Shown piece by piece: positions 44,912-53,419 of a stretch of DNA of 64,000 nucleotides. The translations under genes and the position numbers were made by a program. Below the pieces are notes generated by a model. It did no database searches. It was not told where the DNA came from and saw only the letters and a list, made by a program, of their open reading frames with translations. Position 1 is the stretch's first letter; the number at the start of each line of letters is the position of its first letter. The stretch comes from Photobacterium sanctipauli (GTDB lineage Bacteria; Pseudomonadota; Gammaproteobacteria; Enterobacterales; Vibrionaceae), in assembly GCF_003026495.1 (NCBI RefSeq), contig NZ_PYMA01000016.1, positions 1-64,000 on the forward strand, written 5' to 3'.

Positions 44912-45580
44912 ATGAATAACGATATCAACCCAGAAAATATATTCCCAATCGACGGTTTTACTAATACTGTCTTCCTCAAGCCTTTGCTTGATAAATCCGG
45001 CATTCAAAACATAGAAGTAGGGGACTATTCCTACTACAGTGATTTTGATGATCCTACTCAGTTCTTCGAGCAAAACGTGCTCTATAATTTTGGCTTTTCT
45101 GAAACCGCCCTGCGTATTGGTAAGTTTTGCGCCATAGCCAACGGCACCAAGTTCATCATGGCAGATGCCAACCATGCGACCGTTGGCGTCTCGACCTTTC
45201 CTTTTGCCGTGTTTGGTAAGGGTTGGGCAGAAGCGATGCCATTGACCGATTATCCGTTAAAAAAATACGAGGATATCCGCGTTGGTAACGATGTCTGGTT
45301 TGGCTACGATGTTACCGTGATGCCAGGGGTGAAAATTGGCAACGGCGCGATTATTGGTAGCAAGGCCGTGGTTGCATCAGATGTACCGCCTTATGCGATA
45401 GTGGCGGGTAACCCGGCGAAAGTGATCCGTACAAGGTATAGCGAAGAAGAGGTTAAGATCCTAGAGCAACTTGCTTGGTGGGATTGGCCGATTGACCACG
45501 TTCAGGCTGTTATTCCAGTGTTGGTAAAAGGTCAGATTCAAGAGCTGCACGCTTACGCTCAACAGCATCAGTTAATTTAG
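44912..45580 (+). CDS. CatB/Vat-like O-acetyltransferase (hexapeptide fold)
   Basis: The 222-residue left-handed beta-helix acetyltransferase has 'LRIGKFCAIANGTKFIMADA', the catalytic His in 'ANHATVGVSTFPF', 'VGNDVWFGYDVTVMPGVKIG' and 'GNPAKVIRTRYSEEEV'. It resembles xenobiotic (chloramphenicol, streptogramin) acetyltransferases. Most chromosomal members act on unknown substrates, so resistance should not be assumed. Confidence 0.85.
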   Translation: MNNDINPENIFPIDGFTNTVFLKPLLDKSGIQNIEVGDYSYYSDFDDPTQFFEQNVLYNFGFSETALRIGKFCAIANGTKFIMADANHATVGVSTFPFAVFGKGWAEAMPLTDYPLKKYEDIRVGNDVWFGYDVTVMPGVKIGNGAIIGSKAVVASDVPPYAIVAGNPAKVIRTRYSEEEVKILEQLAWWDWPIDHVQAVIPVLVKGQIQELHAYAQQHQLI

Positions 45581-45608
45581 CCAAATAGCCAAATTAGGTC
45601 ATAAAATA

Positions 45609-45643
45609 ACGCCTCTCTTAAGCTGTTAAGAGAAGCGTTTTTT
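45609..45643 (+). terminator. Terminator between the CatB-like gene and the MATE gene
   Basis: ACGCCTCTCTTAA pairs with TTAAGAGAAGCGT (one mismatch) and is followed by TTTTTT. The hairpin may also serve the convergent MATE gene. Confidence 0.85.
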
Positions 45644-45644
45644 A

Positions 45645-47036
45645 TTAAGCGGTAGAGGCAGCGGCTTGCGAAGCCGCATTATGGTTGCGGATGACGTAGG
45701 CCAAGCGCATTAGCATCATGATGGCGGCAATGGTTAAGCCTGTCACGATACCCACCCAGAAGCCGGTTTCACCCATCGCAGGGACAATGTAGTCGGTCAA
45801 GCCAAGGGTCATACCCAGCGGCAATGCCAAGCCCCAGTAGGCGCTGATCGCCAGTATCATTGGTACCTTGGTATCTTTGTAGCCACGCAATGCGCCGTTG
45901 GCTGAGGTTTGCAGGGCATCACTTAGCTGATACATCGCGGTGTACACCAGCAACACAGAGGCTGTCGCACTAATCACCGGGTCTGTGGTGTATAGGCGAA
46001 TAATCCAGTCTGGGAACAGCAAGAATATAGAAACCGAAACCAGCGAAATAAGCGCAGCCACGATGATGCCGAACACGCTTCGCTCGATAGCCTTTTGGTT
46101 TTGCTTGGCACCCAGTGAATGGCCTACACGAATCGTGATACCGAATGAGACACTCATTGGGATCACGTAAGTCATGCTTGATATATTCAAGGCGATTTGT
46201 GCTGCCGCGACATTATCGGCACCAATTCGGCCAATCAATAGGGCAATTATCGCAAAGATACTGCCACACACGGCAATGTTCATACCGATTGGTGTACCCA
46301 GTTTCAGCAGGTGTTTTATCTCCGCCATGCGAGGTTTAATGTCAGCAAAGTGGATGATCTTCTTATAGTGGTGATGGCCTTTGATGTAGCTAAATAGAAG
46401 GCCAGACATTAGCCAGTAGACAATACTAGTAGCAACACCACAGCCTACTGCTCCCAATGCAGGGAAGCCGAACTTACCGTAGATAAGCACATAGTTAATC
46501 GGAATATTCACCAACAGGCCAAGTACCGAAACCAGCATAGGCGCTTTGGTATTGTTCATCCCTTCACAGAAGCCGTTAAGGGTGTAGAACAAGGCAATAC
46601 CCGGCACACCAAAGGCTAGCGCCAGTACGTAATCGCTGGCGATTGGGATGATTTCTTCCGCAACTCCAATGCTAGTGAGGATATTGCCACCTTGGGAAAG
46701 GTAGACAATCAGTAGGGAGCTGATAAATGCGGCAACCCAAAGCATCTGAATAAATTCGATACGTACTTTATCTAAATCTTGCGCCCCGCGATGGAAGGCA
46801 ACAACTGGCGTTAGCGCCATGATAATACCGCGCAGGATCAGCAATACGGGTAGCCACAGGCTAGTACCAATAGCGATGGCGGCCAAGTCTGCCGGGCTAA
46901 CCTGACCCGCCATGGTGGTATCAACAAAGCCCATGGCTTGCGTTGCCAACTGCGTCAGAATGATTGGGATAGACAGGTTTAAGAGTGCACCGGACTCACT
47001 GCGGAAGCGAGATAGTCGAGAATTGTTATTTTGCAT
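45645..47036 (-). CDS. MATE-family efflux transporter, NorM-like
   Basis: The 463-residue transporter has twelve predicted helices. MATE motifs: 'LTQLATQAMGFVDTTMAGQV', 'VVAFHRGAQDLDKVR', 'NIPINYVLIYGKFGFPALGA', 'ALQTSANGALRGYKDTKVPM' in the second half. NorM proteins export cationic drugs with Na+ or H+. ATG 47036 is chosen; ATG 47096 adds an unusual hydrophobic 20-residue extension but has the only (weak) ribosome-binding site. Confidence 0.87.
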   Translation of the reverse strand: MQNNNSRLSRFRSESGALLNLSIPIILTQLATQAMGFVDTTMAGQVSPADLAAIAIGTSLWLPVLLILRGIIMALTPVVAFHRGAQDLDKVRIEFIQMLWVAAFISSLLIVYLSQGGNILTSIGVAEEIIPIASDYVLALAFGVPGIALFYTLNGFCEGMNNTKAPMLVSVLGLLVNIPINYVLIYGKFGFPALGAVGCGVATSIVYWLMSGLLFSYIKGHHHYKKIIHFADIKPRMAEIKHLLKLGTPIGMNIAVCGSIFAIIALLIGRIGADNVAAAQIALNISSMTYVIPMSVSFGITIRVGHSLGAKQNQKAIERSVFGIIVAALISLVSVSIFLLFPDWIIRLYTTDPVISATASVLLVYTAMYQLSDALQTSANGALRGYKDTKVPMILAISAYWGLALPLGMTLGLTDYIVPAMGETGFWVGIVTGLTIAAIMMLMRLAYVIRNHNAASQAAASTA

Positions 47037-47096
47037 GTAGATATAGAAACACCAATATAAATGCACCAATGAAAGCAGGATAGCGGGTGGGTACAT

Positions 47097-47487
47097 TTTA
47101 GGATGCGCCTTTTGGCGGTGAGAATTTATACAAGTTTACTGACTAATTCAAGCAATGATTTGTAAGTTTATTCAAGTGGTTTGGAGTGGTGGTATAGGGC
47201 AGGTGAATGGGTGCTGGTGGATGTATTAAAGTGCTTGTTTATTGGGGTTGAATGGCGCTTGGTGTTGTGTCGATATTGTGAGTTGTGGTGGTGTTTGATT
47301 GTGGGTTTTTGGTTATAATTCATTGATTTTATTTGATTTTATTTGATTTGATTTGATTTGATTTAAAAAAATTGATTGTTATCCATCGTCATGCTCAGAG
47401 TTGGTGGCTAAGCTGGATAGCCCGAAAGTGTTTCGCATGTATCTTTCGTTTATTTACTTGATTTGGGTCGATATACAAAAGAGATGC
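47097..47487. other. G/T-rich intergenic stretch with ATTTG repeat, left flank of the cassette array
   Basis: No ORF. The plus strand is strikingly rich in G and T from about 47170 to 47330. At 47326-47364 there is a run built of ATTTG/ATTTT units, with four ATTTG in a row at 47341-47360. It separates the MATE gene from the first cassette gene. Confidence 0.6.
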
Positions 47488-47531
47488 GCATAATAAATGT
47501 TAGGTTTCTAAGCCTACTTAGGCAGTTATGC
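47488..47531. repeat. attC-like end before the first cassette gene
   Basis: GCATAAT (47488-47494) and GTTATGC (47525-47531) are complementary but for one base and flank CTTAGGC-type sequence. GTTATGC fits the G-TT-RRRY-type core where cassettes join. At 44 bases it is shorter than a normal attC, so it may be a fused or deleted site. Confidence 0.45.
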
Positions 47532-47554
47532 TTTTGTTTAATAGAGAGAATTAT

Positions 47555-48523
47555 ATGTCGTTAGTCGCAAGAAGAGTAAGAAATAAAATGGCTAAGGTAC
47601 AACGTAGATTACAATTTGGCGTCGTACCAAAAAATGAGAAATTAAGAGCGAAGATATATATAAATCTAAATTCAAGTAAAGAAAGTCAAAAAATATTGTC
47701 TCATTTGTCTTTGGGATTTGAAAAAGATCTTTATCAGGCTGCACTTAATAATCTGAGTGATAAAGGCAATCCTCTAAGATTTAATAATTTTGCATATACA
47801 ATGCGGGAAATCATCACTCTTATTCTATCTAGGTACTCTTCAGATGAAGAAATCTTGAAATGTTGTTGGTACAGGAATGAAACAAATTCTGAAGATGGCA
47901 TTACTAGAGCTCAAAGAGCTAAATATGCAATACAAGGTGGACTAAGCGATGAAAGAGTATTCGAATTACTTGAATTGGATGAAGAAGATCGTGACTACAT
48001 TCAAACGAAATTAAAAACGTTTACAAAGTTATTTCGTGAGTTAAATGAGCATACTCATTTACGAGAAAAACGTTTCAATATTGGTGATTCTAAATGTGAA
48101 GAATTAGCTTTGTCTGTAATGCACATTGTTAATAATATTCTAGTGTTAGTTGAAGATATGAGAATCCAAATTATTTCACTTATAGAGTCTGAAGTCGACT
48201 CAACAATAGTGGAAGAGTTTATATCTAATACTCAAGATGAAATTGACATACTTTCAACTCATTCAGTAGTTGACTATAGTGAGCTTGAGTCATTTCATGT
48301 ATCTAAAATATCAAGTGAGCATATATGGATTGTAGGTATCGGTATTGCTCATTGTGAATTGCAGTGGGGTTCTAATTCAGATTTAAGAAATGATATTGGT
48401 GCGACTATGAGTGAAAGCTATCCTTATGACTTTACACTGCAAGCACCACTGTCGAATTTAACAGATCTCGAGTTAGCCCCTGAAGGTTTAAAAATTGATA
48501 CATCTTCATGGTGGGGAGAATAA
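47555..48523 (+). CDS. Cassette protein of unknown function (possible defence nuclease)
   Basis: The 322-residue product starts at ATG 47555 (GAGAGA upstream). It has a basic N-terminus (RRVRNKMAKVQRRLQF), a helical middle with 'LNEHTHLREKRFNIGD' and a C-terminal domain with 'IWIVGIGIAHCELQWGSNSD' and 'IDTSSWWGE'. The layout reminds me of the predicted pPIWI-associated nuclease family described in defence islands, but this is from memory and unproven. It is the first cassette; an attC follows its stop codon. Confidence 0.5.
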   Translation: MSLVARRVRNKMAKVQRRLQFGVVPKNEKLRAKIYINLNSSKESQKILSHLSLGFEKDLYQAALNNLSDKGNPLRFNNFAYTMREIITLILSRYSSDEEILKCCWYRNETNSEDGITRAQRAKYAIQGGLSDERVFELLELDEEDRDYIQTKLKTFTKLFRELNEHTHLREKRFNIGDSKCEELALSVMHIVNNILVLVEDMRIQIISLIESEVDSTIVEEFISNTQDEIDILSTHSVVDYSELESFHVSKISSEHIWIVGIGIAHCELQWGSNSDLRNDIGATMSESYPYDFTLQAPLSNLTDLELAPEGLKIDTSSWWGE

Positions 48524-48524
48524 A

Positions 48525-48648
48525 CCTAACAATCGCATCAACACGATTTTGCTACATTCGGTATTCTAGGTTTCTTTGAGTTTAGCGTATTAAGTGGTAA
48601 ATTTAGGCTTAATTTGCATGGTAGTAAACGTGTTATGCAGGCGTTATA
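48525..48648. repeat. Integron attC site 1 (VCR-like)
   Basis: It starts at CTAACAATCGCATCAA just after the preceding stop codon, contains the VCR-type block TTTGAGTTTAGCG, and ends in GTTATGCAGGCGTTAT (core GTTA at 48643-48646). TAAC...GCGTTA ends are complementary. Confidence 0.75.
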
Positions 48649-48652
48649 CGAA

Positions 48653-49304
48653 TCAACCCTGTCTCTTGCTTGCGACAAGCCCTTCAAGAGCTAGTGCAGT
48701 AATTTTTCTGAGTATTTCCTGACGTATATTTTCACAACTTTCGCTTTTTGATAGTTCAGTTAATTGGTTAATTTTTGTAAATACATCTTCACTTTCTCCA
48801 AAACCAGCAAATTCATAGAATCGATTCAATCCACACACTTCAATGGTCTTACGTCCTTTTGACTCTAAAGGGTAGTAAAACAACCCTGGCTTAACAGCTA
48901 TAAGATAGTCATCGTAATTATCAAAATGTGGATGAATAATTAAGTATTGAGAAGTTTTTTAGGGTAGTTCTTTTTTGCGTTACTTGTTGTAATTTTTTTA
49001 TCTGACTTTTCTTTATTACAGTCGACACAACTCAAGCATAGGTTTAAGGGTTCAAACATAAAGTTAGGCTGGTGTGAACGTGGAATTATATGTTCTATAT
49101 CCCAATATCGACCATGCTTAGAATTTAGTTTCTGCCTGCAATATGGGCATACAGTATTTTGAACACTATGATAGTGATGTTTTACAGTTTCTTTTATAGG
49201 TTCGAGATCTTCGTCTGACCAATTTTCGTGATCGAAATCTGGCTCTTTTATTTTTTTTCAATAGTACTTTTTTGACTATCGTCAAAAACTACTGGAGTTA
49301 ACAT
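48653..49304 (-). pseudogene. ptuB: Septu PtuB-like HNH endonuclease, two single-base frameshifts
   Basis: ATG 49302-49304 overlaps the PtuA stop. The frame hits TAA after 18 codons at an A8 run (49252-49259); with one more A it continues through 'CPYCRQKLNSKHGRYWDIEH', 'IIPRS' and 'NLCLSCVDCNKEKSDKK', the HNH/zinc motifs. It then stops again at an A6 run (48955-48960); one more A leads into 'SQYLIIHPHFDNYDDYL' and the C-terminal ORF (to 48653). The restored protein would be about 217 residues, the usual PtuB size. In Septu systems PtuB is the nuclease activated by the PtuA ATPase during phage infection. Confidence 0.7.
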
Positions 49305-50731
49305 TGTTCAGCTATCTCCATCGTGTTTCTTATTATGCCGATTAAAGATTTTACATTATCGCCATCCTCTAAATTTTCTTCCATTGATAACAAAAAACTA
49401 ATGTTGTTTTTTGTTTCATCGTCAATAATTCCTCCTTTTGCAAAGGTACTTAATACTGAGATACATAGCCTGTTCAAATATTCGTTTTGATATCCTGGTG
49501 TGCTAAAGAGTCGTGCCAATTGGAAGTCTACAGATTTATTGAAGTAGCCTTTTGATTCAACTGTTTGATTTTTATCCATATTAAGTATATAGCAACCACT
49601 TTCAGGTAAATCGGATATAATTAGCGGAGAATGGGTAGCTATTATGAAGTGGCAGCGTTTATAGTGAGAAAATGCATTGTAAATCAAATCAATAAATGTT
49701 TCTTGCCACTCAGGGTGTAAACTAATCTCTGGTTCATCAATTAATATCAAACTATTATTGTTTATCTGACTGGCAATGGAGCAGACTAATAACAGCAGTG
49801 ATCTTTCGCCAGAGCTAGCATCATCAAGTGTTAACCTTTGATTTGAGTTTTTCTTTCTTAAAGTTATGCTTTGAACTGTTGAAATATTAAGGTCCAGAGA
49901 GTTGACTAATGAAATTTTTGTTTTTTCTTCTAGATCTGAGTTTGTACTGTATATTTCAGGTAGGTCTTTCTCACCTATTAAATCACTAAGAGTTTTTTTA
50001 CCAATTTTAGTCTGAGAGTTTTGACTCAACTCTTGTAGTATATAGTATGACATTAAGTGGTTTTCATCAGCTAATACTCTACTATATAAGTCTTTGTTAT
50101 TTAATACTAGTTCATTAAATGTACGACTATTATAAGCTAGCCTATTACGTTGGAAGTATCGCTCTAAGTTATGCTTAAATTTTATCGTAATATCACTTTT
50201 ATATCCGAGTAGTCTCAACGTTCTTTTTACTGCAACGTTACTTCTTGAGCTAACGATAGATGTTGCAAATCTAGTGAGTAGGTTTTGTTCAGATAACGAT
50301 GATTTGTCTGTCTTAAAACCAATGTAGCTGTAGAAGTTATCATTCGAAAGGTGGTTTGTACTTTTTTTGGGCAACGGAAACTTATCAAACGGACTAATAG
50401 ATGCGGTTATAAGTTTTTTACACATATTATCTTTAGTTCGTCTGTTTCTTTCGTAGATTTTTCCACCTTTCCCTTTTCCAGACTTGATAGTAACTTGTTT
50501 ATTTTGATTAATAAAAGTCAACTCTTCAGTTTTGTGGTGTTTAAGTTTCGAGTGGTTCTGAGTGTACTTTTTGACGCCTAAAAATGTTGTAGCTACTTTT
50601 GCCAACAAGCGGCTTTTGCCTGTTCCATTCTTACCAATGACTATGCTGAATGTGTTTTGGTTGGTTTGCTCTTCACCACTTGCTACGTTGTAAACATTTT
50701 CATTTAGGTTTACAGAAAGTAGTTTCATCAA
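49298..50731 (-). CDS. ptuA: Septu PtuA-like AAA/ABC-type ATPase
   Basis: The 477-residue ATPase has Walker A IGKNGTGKS (residues 33-40), the ABC-like signature 'DDASSGERSLLLLVCSIASQ', Walker B 'LILIDEPEISLHPEW' near 327 and the switch His in 'FIIATHSPLII'. The layout (SMC/OLD-type head, HNH gene overlapping its stop codon) is that of type I Septu anti-phage systems. It is encoded against the direction of the other cassettes and is bracketed by attC sites 1 and 2. The ATPase frame itself is intact. Confidence 0.78.
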   Translation of the reverse strand: MMKLLSVNLNENVYNVASGEEQTNQNTFSIVIGKNGTGKSRLLAKVATTFLGVKKYTQNHSKLKHHKTEELTFINQNKQVTIKSGKGKGGKIYERNRRTKDNMCKKLITASISPFDKFPLPKKSTNHLSNDNFYSYIGFKTDKSSLSEQNLLTRFATSIVSSRSNVAVKRTLRLLGYKSDITIKFKHNLERYFQRNRLAYNSRTFNELVLNNKDLYSRVLADENHLMSYYILQELSQNSQTKIGKKTLSDLIGEKDLPEIYSTNSDLEEKTKISLVNSLDLNISTVQSITLRKKNSNQRLTLDDASSGERSLLLLVCSIASQINNNSLILIDEPEISLHPEWQETFIDLIYNAFSHYKRCHFIIATHSPLIISDLPESGCYILNMDKNQTVESKGYFNKSVDFQLARLFSTPGYQNEYLNRLCISVLSTFAKGGIIDDETKNNISFLLSMEENLEDGDNVKSLIGIIRNTMEIAEQC

Positions 50732-50790
50732 TTTGTCTCAAGATTCTATGCAATGTGTTGTATTGTAACAAATAATTCGTAAGATTCGTA

Positions 50791-50907
50791 TAACAAAACA
50801 ATTTAAGAGTGATTCAGCACGCATGGCATTTTTGGTTTGGCTCTAGTTTGGTGTTTATGGTGTTCAAATCGAGTGTTGTGGTGGCGTGTTTCACACCTTA
50901 ATTGGGC
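50791..50907. repeat. Integron attC site 2, 3' end lost
   Basis: TAACAAAACAATTTAAGAGTG at the start (described in parts), then GCATGGCATTTTTGG, 'TTTGGTGTTTATGGTGTTC' and 'CACACCTTAATTGGGC', the body of a Vibrio attC. The expected ...GGGCGTTA end is replaced after GGGC by unrelated sequence. Confidence 0.8.
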
Positions 50908-50985
50908 TACATGGAATCCCCCCGGTTGTCAACAATAGCGTCAGGTAATATAAGGTTTGGGACTGCCGCTCTACATTCGGTCTGC

Positions 50986-51042
50986 TTACTGCCCTGATGA
51001 CACTACGCGGTTGCGGTTCCTCATTCGTTAGAAGGCATCTAC
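50986..51042. repeat. Copy 1 of an IS-derived repeat
   Basis: CCTGATGACACTACGCGGTT and CCTCATTCGTTAGAAG match a stretch at 56113-56172. On the minus strand both read LTNEEPQ-type protein sequence, so they are probably pieces of a decayed transposase gene. The rest of 50908-51180 shows nothing assignable. Confidence 0.55.
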
Positions 51043-51180
51043 AGTACCCGCCGTATTATCAGGTTTTCCCGCAAAAGGCCTGAACCTTATTTATATCATC
51101 ATTGGCTATTGCAATGACCCGGTGAAGTCGGCTAATCCGTTAGAAAACATCTTGGTTTTATATTGGTAGGTATTTGGTGT

Positions 51181-51545
51181 CGTTATTAAGTAGCTACCAG
51201 ATTATCCGCGCATGCTTGGCTCCCGTTCTGAAAGGTACAACATATTTAGATGCCATGACTTTGGGCTGTGGCCCAGCTTAACGAGCTCACGCGCCCAATA
51301 ATGGGAAGCACCGCATGCTTCCATTCCGACAATGGATGAGGATATATTGGCAAAAGTTGAGAGGACTTTTGAACGAGTTATTATTTTATGAATCAGTACC
51401 TTGCCTTGTTCATCTTCGCCTTGGAAATTGTAGAAATGTTTGGTTAAATTAATGTCATAAATTGATTGTGACATGGTGATCTCCGGGACTGTAGTCAGAC
51501 TTACCTAGTGTGGTAGAGCCTGATGGGGGGAGTCCATGTCATTTG
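51181..51545 (-). mobile_element. IS110-family remnant, copy A (left end and transposase start)
   Basis: The first 90 codons of a DEDD transposase lie at 51202-51474: MSQSIYDINLTKHFYNFQGE, then 'VGMEACGASHYWARELVKLGH'. One missing base after GHSPK shifts the frame; the other frame reads 'VMASKYVVPFRTGAKHARI' and then stops. The upstream end (51475-51545) is shared with copies B and C. The element is truncated and dead. Confidence 0.8.
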
Positions 51546-51619
51546 TTATATACTCTTTTCTTTGTCTCCCTTAGGAGACGATGCTATAGTTTACTCATGA
51601 TAAGTCTATAGAGGTTCAT

Positions 51620-51877
51620 ATGCCCGAAATTGATATATTGTTGGGTCTTTCGTTCTGTATGTATTTCTTTGATAACAAGCAGCACAAACTCCCTCATGTC
51701 CATGTGAAATATGGCGGCTATGAACTTATTATAGCGATAGAAACAGCTGAAAGTTTAGAAGGTTATCTTCCAAATAAGCAGCGGAAAAGAGCAGAAGCGC
51801 ACATTGCCGAAAACCGTGAAAAACTAATGCAAATGTGGGCGAAAGCGGTTAACGGCGAAAATCCAGGTAAGCTATAG
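51620..51877 (+). CDS. DUF4160 protein, probable toxin-antitoxin component
   Basis: The 85-residue product has the DUF4160 pattern: 'FCMYFFDNKQHKLPHVHVKY' and 'LPNKQRKRAEAHIAENREKL'. DUF4160 genes are usually followed, as here, by a DUF2442 gene, a pair widely predicted to be a toxin-antitoxin system and frequent in integron arrays. It is seven bases from its partner. Confidence 0.78.
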   Translation: MPEIDILLGLSFCMYFFDNKQHKLPHVHVKYGGYELIIAIETAESLEGYLPNKQRKRAEAHIAENREKLMQMWAKAVNGENPGKL

Positions 51878-51884
51878 GTGACGT

Positions 51885-52409
51885 ATGCTAAAAGTAATTG
51901 ATGTTGATTGGTTGGAAGGCTTCAAGCTTGAGCTAACGTTTAGTGATGGCTTTTGTGGTGAAGTAGACTTAAAAGAAATTTTTCAAAAACCGGCTTTTAA
52001 ATCAGTAAATGACTTCAAACGATTTGCCTTACGTAGTGATGGTTCACTGGATTGGGAGGGTATTGATTTACCAGCGAGTGTACTTCGTGAGTTAGCTGTA
52101 GGTAGTTATGTTGACTCCCCTTTAAATCTCATCAATGTCCAAGAGATGGAACAAATTATCAAACAAGCTGCTTGGGACTCAATGAAGGAAGGTCGTGTTG
52201 ATATTCTTCAGGCGGCAATTCGTTCATATGTTGAGTTCTTCGGTCATAGTCAGGTAGTTGAGCGAGCAGGTATAAAGAGTCGTACAAGTGCGTATAAATC
52301 ATTAAAACCTGAGACATCTCCTAACTTTGGAACTTTGGTGCAGCTTGGACATGCAGTGATCGAAATTGCTCAAGATCAGGCAAAATCCGAAAACGCTGAT
52401 CGTATATAA
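51885..52409 (+). CDS. DUF2442 protein with C-terminal HTH, partner of DUF4160
   Basis: The 174-residue product has an N-terminal DUF2442 domain (LTFSDGFCGEVDLKEIF, 'LDWEGIDLPASVLRELA'). Its C-terminal part has an addiction-module HTH look ('QVVERAGIKSRTSAYKSLKP', 'NFGTLVQLGHAV'), like HigA/YbaQ-type antitoxins. It is probably the DNA-binding antitoxin of the pair. Its TAA stop is the first triplet of attC site 3. Confidence 0.75.
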   Translation: MLKVIDVDWLEGFKLELTFSDGFCGEVDLKEIFQKPAFKSVNDFKRFALRSDGSLDWEGIDLPASVLRELAVGSYVDSPLNLINVQEMEQIIKQAAWDSMKEGRVDILQAAIRSYVEFFGHSQVVERAGIKSRTSAYKSLKPETSPNFGTLVQLGHAVIEIAQDQAKSENADRI

Positions 52410-52527
52410 CAATCGTATCAAGTTGACCCAAAACACTCAGCAGTTTGGGTATGAAATTAGCTAAGTGATTAAGGTGTTCAAATCAGGCTTATGTGTCTGT
52501 TTGGGGCAACTTGTTCGTGGCGCTATG
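52407..52527. repeat. Integron attC site 3
   Basis: It begins TAACAATCGTATCAAGTTG, contains GATTAAGGTGTTCAAATC, and ends in CGTGGCGCTATG, where the core GTTA has become GCTA. One base change may have weakened it. Confidence 0.65.
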
Positions 52528-52542
52528 TGGCAAAGAGGAAAT

Positions 52543-53013
52543 ATGGAAATTTCATTACTAGCTGATCATCCTGATTATGCACCTAAAATAGCTAAATGGT
52601 ACTTTGATGAATGGGCGCATATTGCTCCTAACATCACTGAAGATATCGTACTGGAAAAAGTCATCGAGAAATCTCTAAATCGTGACCAAATACCATTGGC
52701 TCTTGTTGCTCGTGAGGGTGGCGAGTTAGTCGGTGTGTTGGAACTCAAGATTCGTGAAAATAAAAACTATCCTGAATATGAAAATTGGGTCGGCGGTGTG
52801 TTTACCAATCCACCTAACCGAGGACAGGGTGTCGCTGGTCAATTGCTCAACAAGGCTAAGGAGTTAGCAATAGATTTTGGTGTTAAGGATCTATATTTAC
52901 AGTGTGAAAGCTTCAATATTCCGTTGTATTTAAATCATGGTTTCAAAGCTCTACACCAAGCTCGACATCACGACGCAGAAACAACAATAATGGTGTGGCA
53001 TGCAGCCAAATAA
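52543..53013 (+). CDS. GNAT-family N-acetyltransferase, cassette gene
   Basis: The 156-residue product (ATG 52543 after AAAGAGGAAAT) has 'WVGGVFTNPPNRGQGVAGQL', the acetyl-CoA loop, preceded by 'LVGVLELKIRENKNYPEYEN' and followed by 'LYLQCESFNIPLYLNHGF'. Substrate unknown; GNATs are common integron cargo. Its TAA stop starts a partial attC. Confidence 0.8.
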   Translation: MEISLLADHPDYAPKIAKWYFDEWAHIAPNITEDIVLEKVIEKSLNRDQIPLALVAREGGELVGVLELKIRENKNYPEYENWVGGVFTNPPNRGQGVAGQLLNKAKELAIDFGVKDLYLQCESFNIPLYLNHGFKALHQARHHDAETTIMVWHAAK

Positions 53014-53060
53014 CAGATTGCTCAAATGGACGCGTAACGTTTTGCGGCTCTGGCACTATG
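53011..53060. repeat. Partial integron attC (5' part)
   Basis: TAACAGATTGCTCAAATGG and ACGCGTAACGTTTTGC match the 5' half of a common attC type. The 3' half is missing and sequence adjoining IS110 copy B follows. The stretch to 53130 holds nothing else I can assign. Confidence 0.5.
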
Positions 53061-53130
53061 AACCAATAATGTTCGGAGATACTTATCGCCTTTTTGGGTA
53101 ATCCGGCCAAGTCTTGGTTTACCGCTGTTA

Positions 53131-53325
53131 AATATTGAGAGGGCTTTTGAGCGAGTTATTGTTTTTATGGTTCAGTACCTAGCCTTGCTCATCTTCGCCG
53201 TGGATACTGAAGGAATGCTTGGCTAAATCAATACCATAAATTGATTGTGACATGGCTGCCTCAAAGAGCTGAGGTCAGATTCACCAAGTGTGGCAAAGCC
53301 TGATGAGGGGTGAGTCCATGTCATT
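53131..53325 (-). mobile_element. IS110-family remnant, copy B
   Basis: It is similar to copy A over the transposase start (ATAAATTGATTGTGACATGG, the reverse complement of the MSQSIY codons) and the element's end (GAGTCCATGTCATT). Only about 195 bases remain and the frame is broken. Confidence 0.7.
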
Positions 53326-53376
53326 AGTTTTGGCTCAGTTTGACTCCTCACTCCCCAAAATAAGCTACGTTAGTCA

Positions 53377-53398
53377 CGTATAGTTTGCTATCTATACG
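53377..53398. promoter_or_regulatory. higBA operator/promoter
   Basis: CGTATAG (53377-53383) and CTATACG (53392-53398) form a perfect inverted repeat before higB2. TTGCTA (53385) and TACACT (53408), 17 bases apart, fit a sigma-70 promoter overlapping it, so HigA binding would block transcription. Confidence 0.6.
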
Positions 53399-53419
53399 TT
53401 ACTTGCGTACACTTTCTGT

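Noticed and set aside
48653-48883. Separate 76-residue minus-strand gene
   Set aside because: Its upstream frame continues into PtuB-like sequence with no start or ribosome-binding site, so it is the C-terminal part of the frameshifted ptuB.
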